From Bacteroidota bacterium (GTDB lineage: Bacteria > Bacteroidota > Ignavibacteria > UBA10030 > BY39): a stretch of 64,000 nt of DNA. Shown piece by piece: positions 56,638 through 64,000 of the stretch (position 1 is its first letter; every line of letters begins with the position of its first letter). The position numbers were made by a program, and so were the translations under genes. The stretch lies in assembly GCA_030017895.1 (NCBI GenBank), contig JASEGV010000001.1, positions 1 to 64,000 on the forward strand. The letters are read 5' to 3'. The notes below the pieces were generated by a model that did no database searches, had not been told where the DNA came from, and saw only the letters and a list, made by a program, of their open reading frames with translations.

Positions 56638-57624
56638 TTATTCGTTTAAATATTTATCTACATCCATGCCGAAAGTCAGTCCGTATTCTTCAATAATTTC
56701 TGTAAGTTCCGACAACGATTTTCTGCCAAAATTTCGAAATTTAAGAAGCTCCGGAATATCACAACGCACAAGGTCGCCTAATGTATGTATATCACCCGAA
56801 AGAAGAACATTATGCGATCGCACTGAAAGTTCGAGATCGTCAACTGGAGTTTTTAAAATTTCTCTGATTCTGGCAATTTCAGCTTCCGATTGTGTTCCGT
56901 TTGACTCAATACCGGATTCACCTTCGTAATTAATAAATAATTGTATATGTTCGCGTAGTATTTTTGCTGCCTGTGTCATTGCATCATCAGGTGCGATTGA
57001 GCCATCTGTTTGAACCTCTAAAATTAATTTTTCGAAGTCTGTTTGTTGTCCTACTCTTGTTGGTTCAATTGTAAAACGAACATTAACGATCGGAGAATAA
57101 ATGGCATCGACAGGTATAACGCCCATTATTTGATCGTCCGGAACATACTCTTCGGCAGGAACAAAACCACGTCCATGACCAACATACAAGTCGATATCTA
57201 ATTCAGCTCCTTTATCGAGTGTTGCGATCTGCTGGTTTAAATTTAATATTTCAATATCGTCGTTTGCTTTCTGTATATCTGCTGCTGTTATTTGTTTGGG
57301 TCCTTCGAAATACAGAGAAATTTTTGTAGCATTATTATCCAATAATTTCAGCCGCACTGATTTCAAATTTAAAATCAGTTCTGAAACATCTTCTTTTATC
57401 CCTTCGATAGTTGAAAACTCGTGTAACACACCTTTTATCTGAATAGCATTAAAAGCAGCGCCAGTTAGTGACGACAAAAGTACCCGGCGCATTGTATTTC
57501 CTAACGTTACGCCATACCCTTTTTCAAGCGGTTGAAGAATAAATTTTCCGTAAGTATTGGTGAAAGAAGGTGCATCCACTTCAAGCTTTTCAGGCATATG
57601 TAAGTTCGATGAATTAATATTCAT
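56638..57624 (-). CDS. rpoA: RNA polymerase alpha subunit
   Basis: A 328-residue protein: N-terminal dimerisation domain with [30 protein letters not shown], the conserved [10 protein letters not shown] and [12 protein letters not shown] regions, a linker and the C-terminal DNA/activator-binding domain ([11 protein letters not shown]...[27 protein letters not shown]). Normal length and position between rpsD and rplQ. Confidence 0.98.
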   Translation of the reverse strand: MNINSSNLHMPEKLEVDAPSFTNTYGKFILQPLEKGYGVTLGNTMRRVLLSSLTGAAFNAIQIKGVLHEFSTIEGIKEDVSELILNLKSVRLKLLDNNATKISLYFEGPKQITAADIQKANDDIEILNLNQQIATLDKGAELDIDLYVGHGRGFVPAEEYVPDDQIMGVIPVDAIYSPIVNVRFTIEPTRVGQQTDFEKLILEVQTDGSIAPDDAMTQAAKILREHIQLFINYEGESGIESNGTQSEAEIARIREILKTPVDDLELSVRSHNVLLSGDIHTLGDLVRCDIPELLKFRNFGRKSLSELTEIIEEYGLTFGMDVDKYLNE

Positions 57625-57668
57625 AAATCTCTCCTATTATCAAATTCATAATTATATCAGTCTCATTG

Positions 57669-58298
57669 CTATTTAGAATACAATTCAACAATGAGCTGTT
57701 CGTTTGCATTAAGTGGAATATCGGCTCGTTCCGGGTGATTCAGAAAAGTTCCTGTCATTGCCCCTTTATCAAGAACTAACCACGGTAACATAGCATTATC
57801 GCGCATACGTTTTAAAGATAAGTGAATGATATCTAATTTTTTGCTGTTTTCTCTCACTTGAATAACGTCGCCGGGACCAAGCAGGTATGATGGAATGTTC
57901 ACGACTTTGTTGTTGATCATAAAATGTCGATGAGTTACTAATTGGCGAGCAGTTTTACGAGAAGGAGCAAACCCAAGTCGGTAAACTACGTTATCGAAGC
58001 GGCGTTCGAGTGTCTTGACAAGAATTTCGCTTGTTCGTCCTGTTTGTTTTAATGCTTTTAAGAAATAATTATGGAATTGAGTTTCCATCAAACCATACAT
58101 GCGGCGAACTTTTTGTTTTTCGCGAAGTTGAACTCCATAAACCGAAATTTTTTGACGACGTGATTGACCGTGCTGTCCGGGCGGGTAGCTTCGTTTGTCA
58201 ACCGGACATTTTTCGGTGAAACACTTTGTTCCCTTTAAAAACAATTTTTGTCGTTCTCTTCTGCATAATCTACAGCTCGATTCTAAATATCTTGCCAT
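57669..58298 (-). CDS. rpsD: Ribosomal protein uS4
   Basis: A 209-residue primary rRNA-binding protein. It is a zinc-carrying (C+) form: C9, C12, C26 and C31 in the N-terminal ribbon. S4 RNA-binding domain: ERRFDNVVYRLGFAPSRKTARQLVTHRHFMINN. KRSYPPGQHGQSRRQK is the typical basic segment. In many bacteria this protein represses the alpha operon. Confidence 0.97.
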   Translation of the reverse strand: MARYLESSCRLCRRERQKLFLKGTKCFTEKCPVDKRSYPPGQHGQSRRQKISVYGVQLREKQKVRRMYGLMETQFHNYFLKALKQTGRTSEILVKTLERRFDNVVYRLGFAPSRKTARQLVTHRHFMINNKVVNIPSYLLGPGDVIQVRENSKKLDIIHLSLKRMRDNAMLPWLVLDKGAMTGTFLNHPERADIPLNANEQLIVELYSK

Positions 58299-58334
58299 GC
58301 TTTTGTATAACCTTCTTTCTTTTATTTTACTTTA

Positions 58335-58730
58335 TTAAACTCTACGGCGCTTTGGCGGACGACAGCCGTTATGCGGAATGGGAGTAATATCCCGTATCGC
58401 ACTAATTTCCAACCCAACTGTTTGCAAAGAACGCATTGCAGCTTCGCGACCGGAACCGGGTCCTTTAACAAAAACTTCCACTTTTCTTAATCCTAAAGCG
58501 TATGCTTCTTTTGCTGCAGCTTCGGCAGTAACCTGAGCGGCAAAGGGAGTATTCTTACGTGAACCTTTGAACCCGTTTTTACCGGCAGAAGATGAACTTA
58601 TTGTATTACCGTATATGTCAGTAATTGTAACGAGTACATTATTGAATGTTGCTTTAACAAAAACTTTTCCGCTAACATCAACTTGCTGGCGTTTCTTCTT
58701 TTTAGCTGCTGCTGTTGTAACATTTGCCAT
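58335..58730 (-). CDS. rpsK: Ribosomal protein uS11
   Basis: A 131-residue protein with an N-terminal basic extension, [45 protein letters not shown] and the invariant C-terminus [15 protein letters not shown]. Complete. Confidence 0.97.
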   Translation of the reverse strand: MANVTTAAAKKKKRQQVDVSGKVFVKATFNNVLVTITDIYGNTISSSSAGKNGFKGSRKNTPFAAQVTAEAAAKEAYALGLRKVEVFVKGPGSGREAAMRSLQTVGLEISAIRDITPIPHNGCRPPKRRRV

Positions 58731-58773
58731 TTATAAACTCCAATTCTTTTTATTTCATTATTGATATATCAAA

Positions 58774-59157
58774 TTACTTCTTAGCTGCCACTTTCTTCTT
58801 TCCGGCAACAGTTTTACGTTTACCTTTACGCGTACGCGAATTAGTTTTTGTTCTTTGTCCACGTACCGGTAATCCTTTTCTGTGTCGAAGTCCGCGGTAT
58901 GAGCCAATATCCATCAAACGTTTGATATTCATTTGGACTTCACTGCGGAGTGCCCCCTCTACTTTTATATCCGAGGTAATAATTGAACGTATCTTTGCCA
59001 CTTCATCGTCCGATAACTCACTTATTCGTTTGCCGAAGTCAACACCGGCTTTTGTTAGTATCTGTTGGGCAGTAGATAGACCGATTCCGAATATGTATGT
59101 TAAGCCGATCTCAGCTCTCTTATTTTTGGGTAAATCAATACCTGCTATACGAGCCAC
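58774..59157 (-). CDS. rpsM: Ribosomal protein uS13
   Basis: A 127-residue protein: [25 protein letters not shown], the helix-two-turn-helix middle, and [28 protein letters not shown]. The start is GTG 59157. The C-terminus is extended by a Lys/Ala-rich tail. Confidence 0.97.
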   Translation of the reverse strand: MARIAGIDLPKNKRAEIGLTYIFGIGLSTAQQILTKAGVDFGKRISELSDDEVAKIRSIITSDIKVEGALRSEVQMNIKRLMDIGSYRGLRHRKGLPVRGQRTKTNSRTRKGKRKTVAGKKKVAAKK

Positions 59158-59180
59158 TTCTTATTCCTTTCGTAATTAAA

Positions 59181-59297
59181 TTAACCTTGACGTTGTTTGT
59201 GCTTTGGATTTTTTTTACATATAACGTAAACATAACCTTTACGTCTGACAATCTTGCAATTTTCGCATAATTTTTTTACAGATGAACGAACTTTCAT
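59181..59297 (-). CDS. rpmJ: Ribosomal protein bL36
   Basis: A 38-residue protein, [20 protein letters not shown] at its start, ending in PKHKQRQG. Its zinc site is C11, C14, C27 and H33, the zinc-binding form. AAGGAG lies 7 bp before the ATG. Too short for the usual gene threshold. It sits in the standard place between infA and rpsM. Confidence 0.97.
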   Translation of the reverse strand: MKVRSSVKKLCENCKIVRRKGYVYVICKKNPKHKQRQG

Positions 59298-59308
59298 TTT
59301 TTATCTCC

Positions 59309-59527
59309 TTATTTATATCTATACGTAATTCGCCCCTTGGTTAAATCGTAAGGGGATAATTCGACAGTAACTTTATCGCCAACAAGTATTTTAATAAAAT
59401 TCATACGCATTTTTCCTGAAACGTGTGCAATAATTTCATGATTGTTCTCTAATCGAACTCTGAACATTGCATTTGGCAGCGTTTCGATTATTGTTCCATC
59501 CATTTTTATTGGACCTTGTTTAGCCAT
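59309..59527 (-). CDS. infA: Translation initiation factor IF-1
   Basis: A 72-residue OB-fold protein: [20 protein letters not shown], then [51 protein letters not shown], the whole conserved protein. Located between map and rpmJ as in most bacteria. Confidence 0.97.
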   Translation of the reverse strand: MAKQGPIKMDGTIIETLPNAMFRVRLENNHEIIAHVSGKMRMNFIKILVGDKVTVELSPYDLTKGRITYRYK

Positions 59528-59531
59528 TTAT

Positions 59532-60296
59532 TTACTTAGTTAAAATTTCCGGTTCTGAATCAGTTATATATACCGTATGTTCAAAATGTGCCGACGGCTT
59601 ACCATCTAATGTTTTTACAGTCCAACCATCAGAATTAAATCGTACCTTATATGCACCATAATTTACCATTGGCTCAATCGCCAAAGTCATTCCGCTTTTA
59701 AGCGACTCGCCGGTGCCGGCTTGTCCGAAATTTGGGATCTGAGGTTCTTCGTGTAAACTTCTGCCAATACCGTGTCCGACCAAATCGCGAACAACCGAAA
59801 ATCCTGCTTCTTCAACATGCTTTTGAACCGCTGAAGATATATCGAAGACCCGATTTCCGTTCAACGCTTTCTCAATTCCTTTATACAACGATTGTTCAGT
59901 GATTTCCAACAATCGTTTTTTTTCGTCGGATATTTTACCGACTGCGAACGACTTAGCACCGTCGCCGTAGTAATTATTTTTCTTCACACCAACATCTATC
60001 GAAATTATTTCACCTTCAATCAATTTACGATCGCCTGGAATTCCGTGAACAACTTCGTCTTCAACCGAAGTGCATAATGTAGCCGGATACAAATTTTTCT
60101 TATCGGCGCCGTATCCTTTGAATGCCGGTTCAGCATTTTGTGAACGAATATAATCTTCTGCTATAATATCTAATTCTTTTGTAGTAACGCCGGGTTTTAT
60201 TGAAATTTCTAACAACTTTAAAACTTCAGCAACAATCCTGCAACTTTCACGCATCAATTCAATTTCTGATTTCGTCTTAATCAAAATCCTCGTCAT
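59532..60296 (-). CDS. map: Methionine aminopeptidase, type I
   Basis: A 254-residue metallopeptidase that removes the initiator Met. Metal ligands are in SIDVGVKKNNYYGDGAKSF (two Asp), GHGIGRSLHEEPQIPNFG (His) and the Glu residues of LAIEPMVNYG and HFEHTVYIT. AdK, often between secY and map, is absent here; map follows secY directly. Confidence 0.96.
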   Translation of the reverse strand: MTRILIKTKSEIELMRESCRIVAEVLKLLEISIKPGVTTKELDIIAEDYIRSQNAEPAFKGYGADKKNLYPATLCTSVEDEVVHGIPGDRKLIEGEIISIDVGVKKNNYYGDGAKSFAVGKISDEKKRLLEITEQSLYKGIEKALNGNRVFDISSAVQKHVEEAGFSVVRDLVGHGIGRSLHEEPQIPNFGQAGTGESLKSGMTLAIEPMVNYGAYKVRFNSDGWTVKTLDGKPSAHFEHTVYITDSEPEILTK

Positions 60297-60316
60297 ATCA
60301 TCAATTAAAATATATC

Positions 60317-61654
60317 CTAGCCACGACGTCCTTTTAGATGACCTTTTTTCAAGAAACCATCGTAGTGCCGCATTAACAAGTGCGATTCAACTTGTTGCAG
60401 AGTATCTAAACCAACACCTACAATAATTAAAAGACTTGTGCCGCCGAAAAAGCTTGCGAACGAACCTGTAACACCTAACTTCATCATAAAGGTTGGTAAG
60501 ATAGCAACGAAAGCTAAGAAAAATGAACCCGGTAAAGTAATTTTTGTAAGAATATTATCAACAAAATCGGATGTATTTTTGCCAGGTCGAATGCCGGGAA
60601 TAAATCCACCTTGCTTCTGCATAGTTTCGGCTACATCTTTAGGATTAAAAGCAATAGCTGTATAAAAATATGTGAAGAATACAATTATCAAACCAAAAAC
60701 AAAGGAATAAAAATAAGAATCGTATTGAAAATACGAAGCTATACTTCCCATAAATTCGCTTTCAGGGAAAAAAGTAAGTATCGTACTCGGAATAAACATA
60801 ATCGACTGAGCGAAAATTATAGGCATAACACCTGCTGTATTTACACGCATCGGTATGTATTGAGTAACACCGCCATAAATTTTTCTACCGATAACTCTTT
60901 TCGCATATTGAACAGGGATGCGTCGTGTTCCTTGAGTCATAAAAATAACACCGGCAATTATTGCAACCATTGCAGCGATAATTACGATTTCGATAATTAT
61001 GCTGCGGGCACCTGAACTTACTAACTGATATTCATCTAAAATTGCGTGAGGCAAACGAGCAATAATTCCGATAAAGATAATTAGCGATATTCCATTGCCT
61101 ATCCCCCGTTCGGTAATTTGTTCGCCAAGCCACATCATAAATATAGTACCAGAAGTTAGTACAATAATTGTGCTGACCATAAAACCTATGCCTTGAACTT
61201 CAGGCGGCACGATTGAAACTCCGGCGGCTTGCATATTAATTAACCGGACACTCACTCCCCATCCTTGGAGGATAGAAACTAAAACAGTTCCGTACCGAGT
61301 AATCTGCGTGATTTTTTTCCTGCCTTCTTCGCCTTCTTTCGAAAGTTTTTGGAAGTAAGGAACTACAGCACCCAACAATTGAATAATAATAGAGGCACTT
61401 ATGTAAGGCATGATACCAAGAGCAAATATTGCAGCATTCTCGAAGGCACCACCTACAAACATATCGTACAAACCAAAAAGAGTATTTGCTGATTGATTGC
61501 GAACTGCTTCGGCGAGTGCTGCAGCATCGACACCGGGAAGTGTAATGTGCGCACCGATACGAACTACAATTAGAATTATAGCAGTAAATATAATTCGCTG
61601 CCTAAGTTCTTGAATTTTAAAGATATTTCGGAAACTTTCGCTGATCTTTGCCAT
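60317..61654 (-). CDS. secY: Protein translocase subunit SecY
   Basis: A 445-residue polytopic protein with ten membrane helices. Conserved parts include LGIMPYISASIIIQLL (TM2b), KKITQITRYGT, IPVQYAKRV, RVNTAGVMPIIFAQ, NPKDVAETMQKQGGFIPGIRPG. Main pore of the Sec translocon. It starts 2 bp after rplO. Confidence 0.97.
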   Translation of the reverse strand: MAKISESFRNIFKIQELRQRIIFTAIILIVVRIGAHITLPGVDAAALAEAVRNQSANTLFGLYDMFVGGAFENAAIFALGIMPYISASIIIQLLGAVVPYFQKLSKEGEEGRKKITQITRYGTVLVSILQGWGVSVRLINMQAAGVSIVPPEVQGIGFMVSTIIVLTSGTIFMMWLGEQITERGIGNGISLIIFIGIIARLPHAILDEYQLVSSGARSIIIEIVIIAAMVAIIAGVIFMTQGTRRIPVQYAKRVIGRKIYGGVTQYIPMRVNTAGVMPIIFAQSIMFIPSTILTFFPESEFMGSIASYFQYDSYFYSFVFGLIIVFFTYFYTAIAFNPKDVAETMQKQGGFIPGIRPGKNTSDFVDNILTKITLPGSFFLAFVAILPTFMMKLGVTGSFASFFGGTSLLIIVGVGLDTLQQVESHLLMRHYDGFLKKGHLKGRRG

Positions 61655-61656
61655 TT

Positions 61657-62133
61657 TTACTTATTAAAAGAAATGGTTAATGATTTTCCCCCAGCCGATT
61701 CAATTTTCTTGTTCGCTGTAGCGCTGAAGGCGTGTGCTGTAACATCTAATTTAGATTTTAATTCGCCGGTACCTAAAATTTTAACAGGAAGTGTTTTTTT
61801 TGAAACTGCTCCGATGTTATGTAAAATTTCTGGATTAACTAAACCATCAGGAAATTTTCCGGTTGCGGCAAGAGTTTCTAAATTTTGAACGTTTACAACT
61901 TGAAATTCAACTCTTGATATGTTTGTAAAACCAAACTTAGGAACACGCCGTGATAGCGGCATCTGTCCGCCTTCGAACCATGGACGGTAGCTTACACCGG
62001 AACGTGATTTTTGTCCCTTGTGTCCTTTGGTTGCAGTTCCGCCGTGTCCTGATCCTTGACCACGACCGATACGTTTTCGTTTTTTGCGTGAGCCTTCGTT
62101 GTATTTTAAATTCGATAATAATGCTTTTGCCAT
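61657..62133 (-). CDS. rplO: Ribosomal protein uL15
   Basis: A 158-residue protein: LKYNEGSRKKRKRIGRGQGSGHGGTATKGHKGQKSRSG followed by GGQMPLSRRVPKFGF, both diagnostic of L15 (quoted only as short blocks in the reading: GRGQGSGHGG, KGHKGQ, RRVPK). Complete and in standard order after rpmD. Confidence 0.97.
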   Translation of the reverse strand: MAKALLSNLKYNEGSRKKRKRIGRGQGSGHGGTATKGHKGQKSRSGVSYRPWFEGGQMPLSRRVPKFGFTNISRVEFQVVNVQNLETLAATGKFPDGLVNPEILHNIGAVSKKTLPVKILGTGELKSKLDVTAHAFSATANKKIESAGGKSLTISFNK

Positions 62134-62140
62134 ATGCGTA

Positions 62141-62332
62141 TTATTCTTTAATTTCTTCTACTTTTATAAGATGTATTACTTTGTTAATCATTCCTCTTAT
62201 TTGAGGTGTCTCGGTTTTGATAACTGAATGATTGGGTTTCCCTAATCCTAAAGCTTTTATAGTACGTTTATGAGCTTCGAGTGTGTCGATTATGCTATAA
62301 ACTTGTGTTATTTTAATTTTCTTTTGAGTCAT
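62141..62332 (-). CDS. rpmD: Ribosomal protein uL30
   Basis: A 63-residue protein: KKIKITQVYSIIDTLEAHKRTIKALGLGKPN followed by IRGMINKVIHLIKVEEI. Standard spc-operon position between rpsE and rplO. Confidence 0.95.
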   Translation of the reverse strand: MTQKKIKITQVYSIIDTLEAHKRTIKALGLGKPNHSVIKTETPQIRGMINKVIHLIKVEEIKE

Positions 62333-62340
62333 AACAATTC

Positions 62341-62862
62341 CTAATCATTTACGTTCGGTTCATTTTGAAACAATTCCTGATGTGATATGCCTCGCCGTGA
62401 AGCAATCTGTTGTGCATCCGACAAACTTAACAATCCTACTAAAGTTGCTTTCACAACGTTGTGAGGATTAGATGAGCCGAGCGATTTTGTTAACACGTCT
62501 TTGACACCGGCTGATTCCAATACTGCACGAACCCCCCCACCAGCAATCAAACCTGTGCCGGGAGAAGCTGGTTTTAGCAGAACTTTTGCAGCGCCGTATT
62601 TAGCAATAATAGGATGTGGAATTGTTCCTTTAACGATTTTCACTTTTACCACATTCTTTTTTGCGTCATCAATTCCTTTTGCGATGGCATCACTGACTTC
62701 ATTGGCTTTACCGAGTCCGACACCAACGTGACCATTTCCGTCGCCTACAACAACGATCGCATTAAAGCTGAAACGGCGTCCGCCTTTTACAACTTTTGCT
62801 ACGCGATTGATATGAACTATTTTATCTTTTAGTTCAAGTTCACTTGTTTTAATTCGTGCCAA
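62341..62862 (-). CDS. rpsE: Ribosomal protein uS5
   Basis: A 173-residue protein: [41 protein letters not shown], then [34 protein letters not shown]. The start is TTG 62862. The tRNA-Gln gene lies between it and rplR. Confidence 0.97.
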   Translation of the reverse strand: MARIKTSELELKDKIVHINRVAKVVKGGRRFSFNAIVVVGDGNGHVGVGLGKANEVSDAIAKGIDDAKKNVVKVKIVKGTIPHPIIAKYGAAKVLLKPASPGTGLIAGGGVRAVLESAGVKDVLTKSLGSSNPHNVVKATLVGLLSLSDAQQIASRRGISHQELFQNEPNVND

Positions 62863-62910
62863 ATTTATTACTCCATATGTTTAAAATTTTTATTGTATTC
62901 ATACTTTCTG

Positions 62911-62981
62911 CTGCCGGGGGAGGATTCGAACCTCCACGTACGGCTCCAAAGGCCGCTGTCCTGCCATTAGACTACCCGGCA
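62911..62981 (-). tRNA. tRNA-Gln (anticodon TTG)
   Basis: On the minus strand a complete cloverleaf: acceptor TGCCGGG/CCCGGCA with the weak T1-A72 pair typical of tRNA-Gln, D-loop TAATGGCAG, anticodon loop CTTTGGA giving TTG, T-arm GGAGG TTCGAAT CCTCC, discriminator G73. CCA is not encoded. It lies between rplR and rpsE inside the spc operon, same strand. Confidence 0.95.
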
Positions 62982-63016
62982 ATTTGACAGCAACAGGAAG
63001 GTTCAAGATTTCATTC

Positions 63017-63385
63017 TTAGAATTTCAATCCACCCTCTCGGGCACCATCAGCTATCGCTTTAACATTACCATGATATCGGAATCCGCCTCTATCAAATAC
63101 AACAGTTTGAATTTTATTTTCTATTGCTTTCTTTGCAAGATGAATTCCGACTAACTTTGCTAGTTCAGTTTTACTCTTTATTTCTTTAATCGAATCTTGT
63201 AAATCTTTCGACCGGGTTGATACAAATACTATAGTATTGCCCTTAGTATCATCGATGAGTTGAGCGTAAATATGCTTCAGACTACGATAAACCGATAATC
63301 GCGGACACTCAGTAGTTCCGGAAATATTTTTACGAATATGTTTACGAATGCGGTCGCGGTTTTTAAATTTTGCTTTATTTATCAT
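63017..63385 (-). CDS. rplR: Ribosomal protein uL18
   Basis: A 122-residue 5S-rRNA-binding protein: RDRIRKHIRKNISGTTECPRLSVYRSLKHIYAQLIDD in the N-terminal half and VVFDRGGFRYHGNVKAIADGAREGGLKF at the C-terminus. Complete. Confidence 0.96.
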   Translation of the reverse strand: MINKAKFKNRDRIRKHIRKNISGTTECPRLSVYRSLKHIYAQLIDDTKGNTIVFVSTRSKDLQDSIKEIKSKTELAKLVGIHLAKKAIENKIQTVVFDRGGFRYHGNVKAIADGAREGGLKF

Positions 63386-63408
63386 ATCTCAATTTTCCTA
63401 ATAACTTA

Positions 63409-63960
63409 TTATTTTGAACCGGCTGATGCTGCAGTTTTACCGGCTTTACGACGAATGTATTCACCTTCGTATTTTACCCCTTTACCTTTGTATGGTTCCG
63501 GCGGTCGGAACGAGCGAATCTTTGCTGCAACAAGTCCTACAAGATATTTGTCTATTCCTTGAATCATTATACTAGTCGGTGTGGGGGCTGCAATATTTAT
63601 TCCTTGAGGAGGAACAAAGAAAATAGGATGCGAAAAGCCGAGTGCTAACTGGATTCCTTTTCCTTTGATTTCAGCTTTATAACCTACGCCTACGATTTCG
63701 AGTTTTTTCTGATAACCTTCAGAAACACCGTGTACCATGTTGGCAACCAAAGCACGCCATAAGCCATGAAGGGCTTTATCTCGTTTGTCTTCGGAACTTC
63801 TCTTAAGTATAATTTCATTTCCTTCGACCGCAACAGAAATACTGTCGGGCTTTTGGGATGTTAAATTACCTTTTGTTCCGGCAACCTGTATCTCGTTGCC
63901 GTTAATTTCTATTTTAACCCCTTTAGGGATTGGAATTGGTTTACGACCTACTCTTGACAC
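63409..63960 (-). CDS. rplF: Ribosomal protein uL6
   Basis: A 183-residue protein: SRVGRKPIPIPKGVKIEINGNEIQVAGTKG, then LWRALVANMVHGVSEGYQKKLEIVGVGYKAE and GIDKYLVGLVAAKIRSFRPPEPYKGKGVKY. The start is GTG 63960 with AAAGGAG upstream. Confidence 0.97.
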   Translation of the reverse strand: MSRVGRKPIPIPKGVKIEINGNEIQVAGTKGNLTSQKPDSISVAVEGNEIILKRSSEDKRDKALHGLWRALVANMVHGVSEGYQKKLEIVGVGYKAEIKGKGIQLALGFSHPIFFVPPQGINIAAPTPTSIMIQGIDKYLVGLVAAKIRSFRPPEPYKGKGVKYEGEYIRRKAGKTAASAGSK

Positions 63961-63977
63961 TTTTTATAGCTCCTTTA

Positions 63978-64000
63978 TTACCAAATATGACATAAAACTT
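63978..64000 (-). CDS. rpsH: Ribosomal protein uS8, C-terminal end only
   Basis: The last seven codons before a TAA read VLCHIW, matching the usual S8 C-terminus (GEVLCxVW). The rest is beyond the window. This is the expected upstream neighbour of rplF, 17 bp away. Confidence 0.85.

Overview
This 64 kb window is a chromosomal segment of an AT-rich (sampled lines about 30 to 40 percent GC) member of the Bacteroidota/Chlorobiota (FCB) superphylum, most like Ignavibacteria. The pointers are PorV/PorQ-like outer-membrane proteins, TonB-dependent receptors with carboxypeptidase-regulatory-like N-domains, large secreted proteins with T9SS-type C-termini, the hpnCDE squalene route, DUF4905, the tiny AURKAIP1/COX24 protein and the Sll1717-type ATPase. 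Strong AGGAGG Shine-Dalgarno sites and near-consensus TTGACA/TATAAT-type promoters argue against Bacteroidia/Flavobacteriia, which mostly lack both. The lineage is an inference; no 16S rRNA is in the window.

Layout: 1-530, remnant of an ISL3-family insertion sequence. 536-3620 (-), hpnC-hpnD-hpnE squalene operon. 3714-8960 (+), CAT-anticodon tRNA, tilS, hpt, ftsH, a polyprenol/diacylglycerol-kinase-like gene and a deoxyribosyltransferase-like gene. 8961-9404 has no protein gene but holds a stem-loop-rich stretch, a terminator and a 153-bp MITE-like element. 9405-13606 (-), HdrD/DUF224-type Fe-S membrane oxidoreductase, PhzF-like, YjbQ and DUF4905 proteins. 13668-28812 (-), a long collinear run: ytxH, DUF948, EF-G paralogue, HIT, Sll1717 ATPase, amidohydrolase, leuS, two glycosyltransferases flanking an O-antigen-ligase-like protein, DUF1844, nadK, radA, rdgB. 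28980-30874, a membrane protein and a P-loop protein of unknown function, convergent on a shared terminator. 30911-37131 (-), 5'-nucleotidase-like lipoprotein, a 31-residue ribosomal-type protein, TPR protein, HU, sppA, CNNM/CBS transporter-like protein, ssb and a beta-propeller lipoprotein-like or secreted protein.

37203-55230 (-) is the most distinctive region. The same three-gene cassette occurs twice: TonB-dependent receptor, then a secreted protein of about 1150 residues with a FlgD/T9SS-like C-terminus, then a PorV/PorQ-family barrel. Each cassette starts at a strong sigma-70-like promoter with a leader of about 130 to 140 bases and ends in an intrinsic terminator. Between them lies a PIG-L-like protein whose zinc ligands all appear to be lost. 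One large secreted protein carries an internal segment of about 1 kb of clearly higher GC. The arrangement suggests two paralogous cell-surface machines (uptake, assembly or display) of unknown substrate.

55502-64000 (-) is the 3' part of the spc/alpha ribosomal operons: rpsH (end only), rplF, rplR, tRNA-Gln, rpsE, rpmD, rplO, secY, map, infA, rpmJ, rpsM, rpsK, rpsD, rpoA, rplQ, engB. Two oddities: a tRNA-Gln gene inside the spc operon, and an engB reading frame with no ATG, GTG or TTG available as a start.
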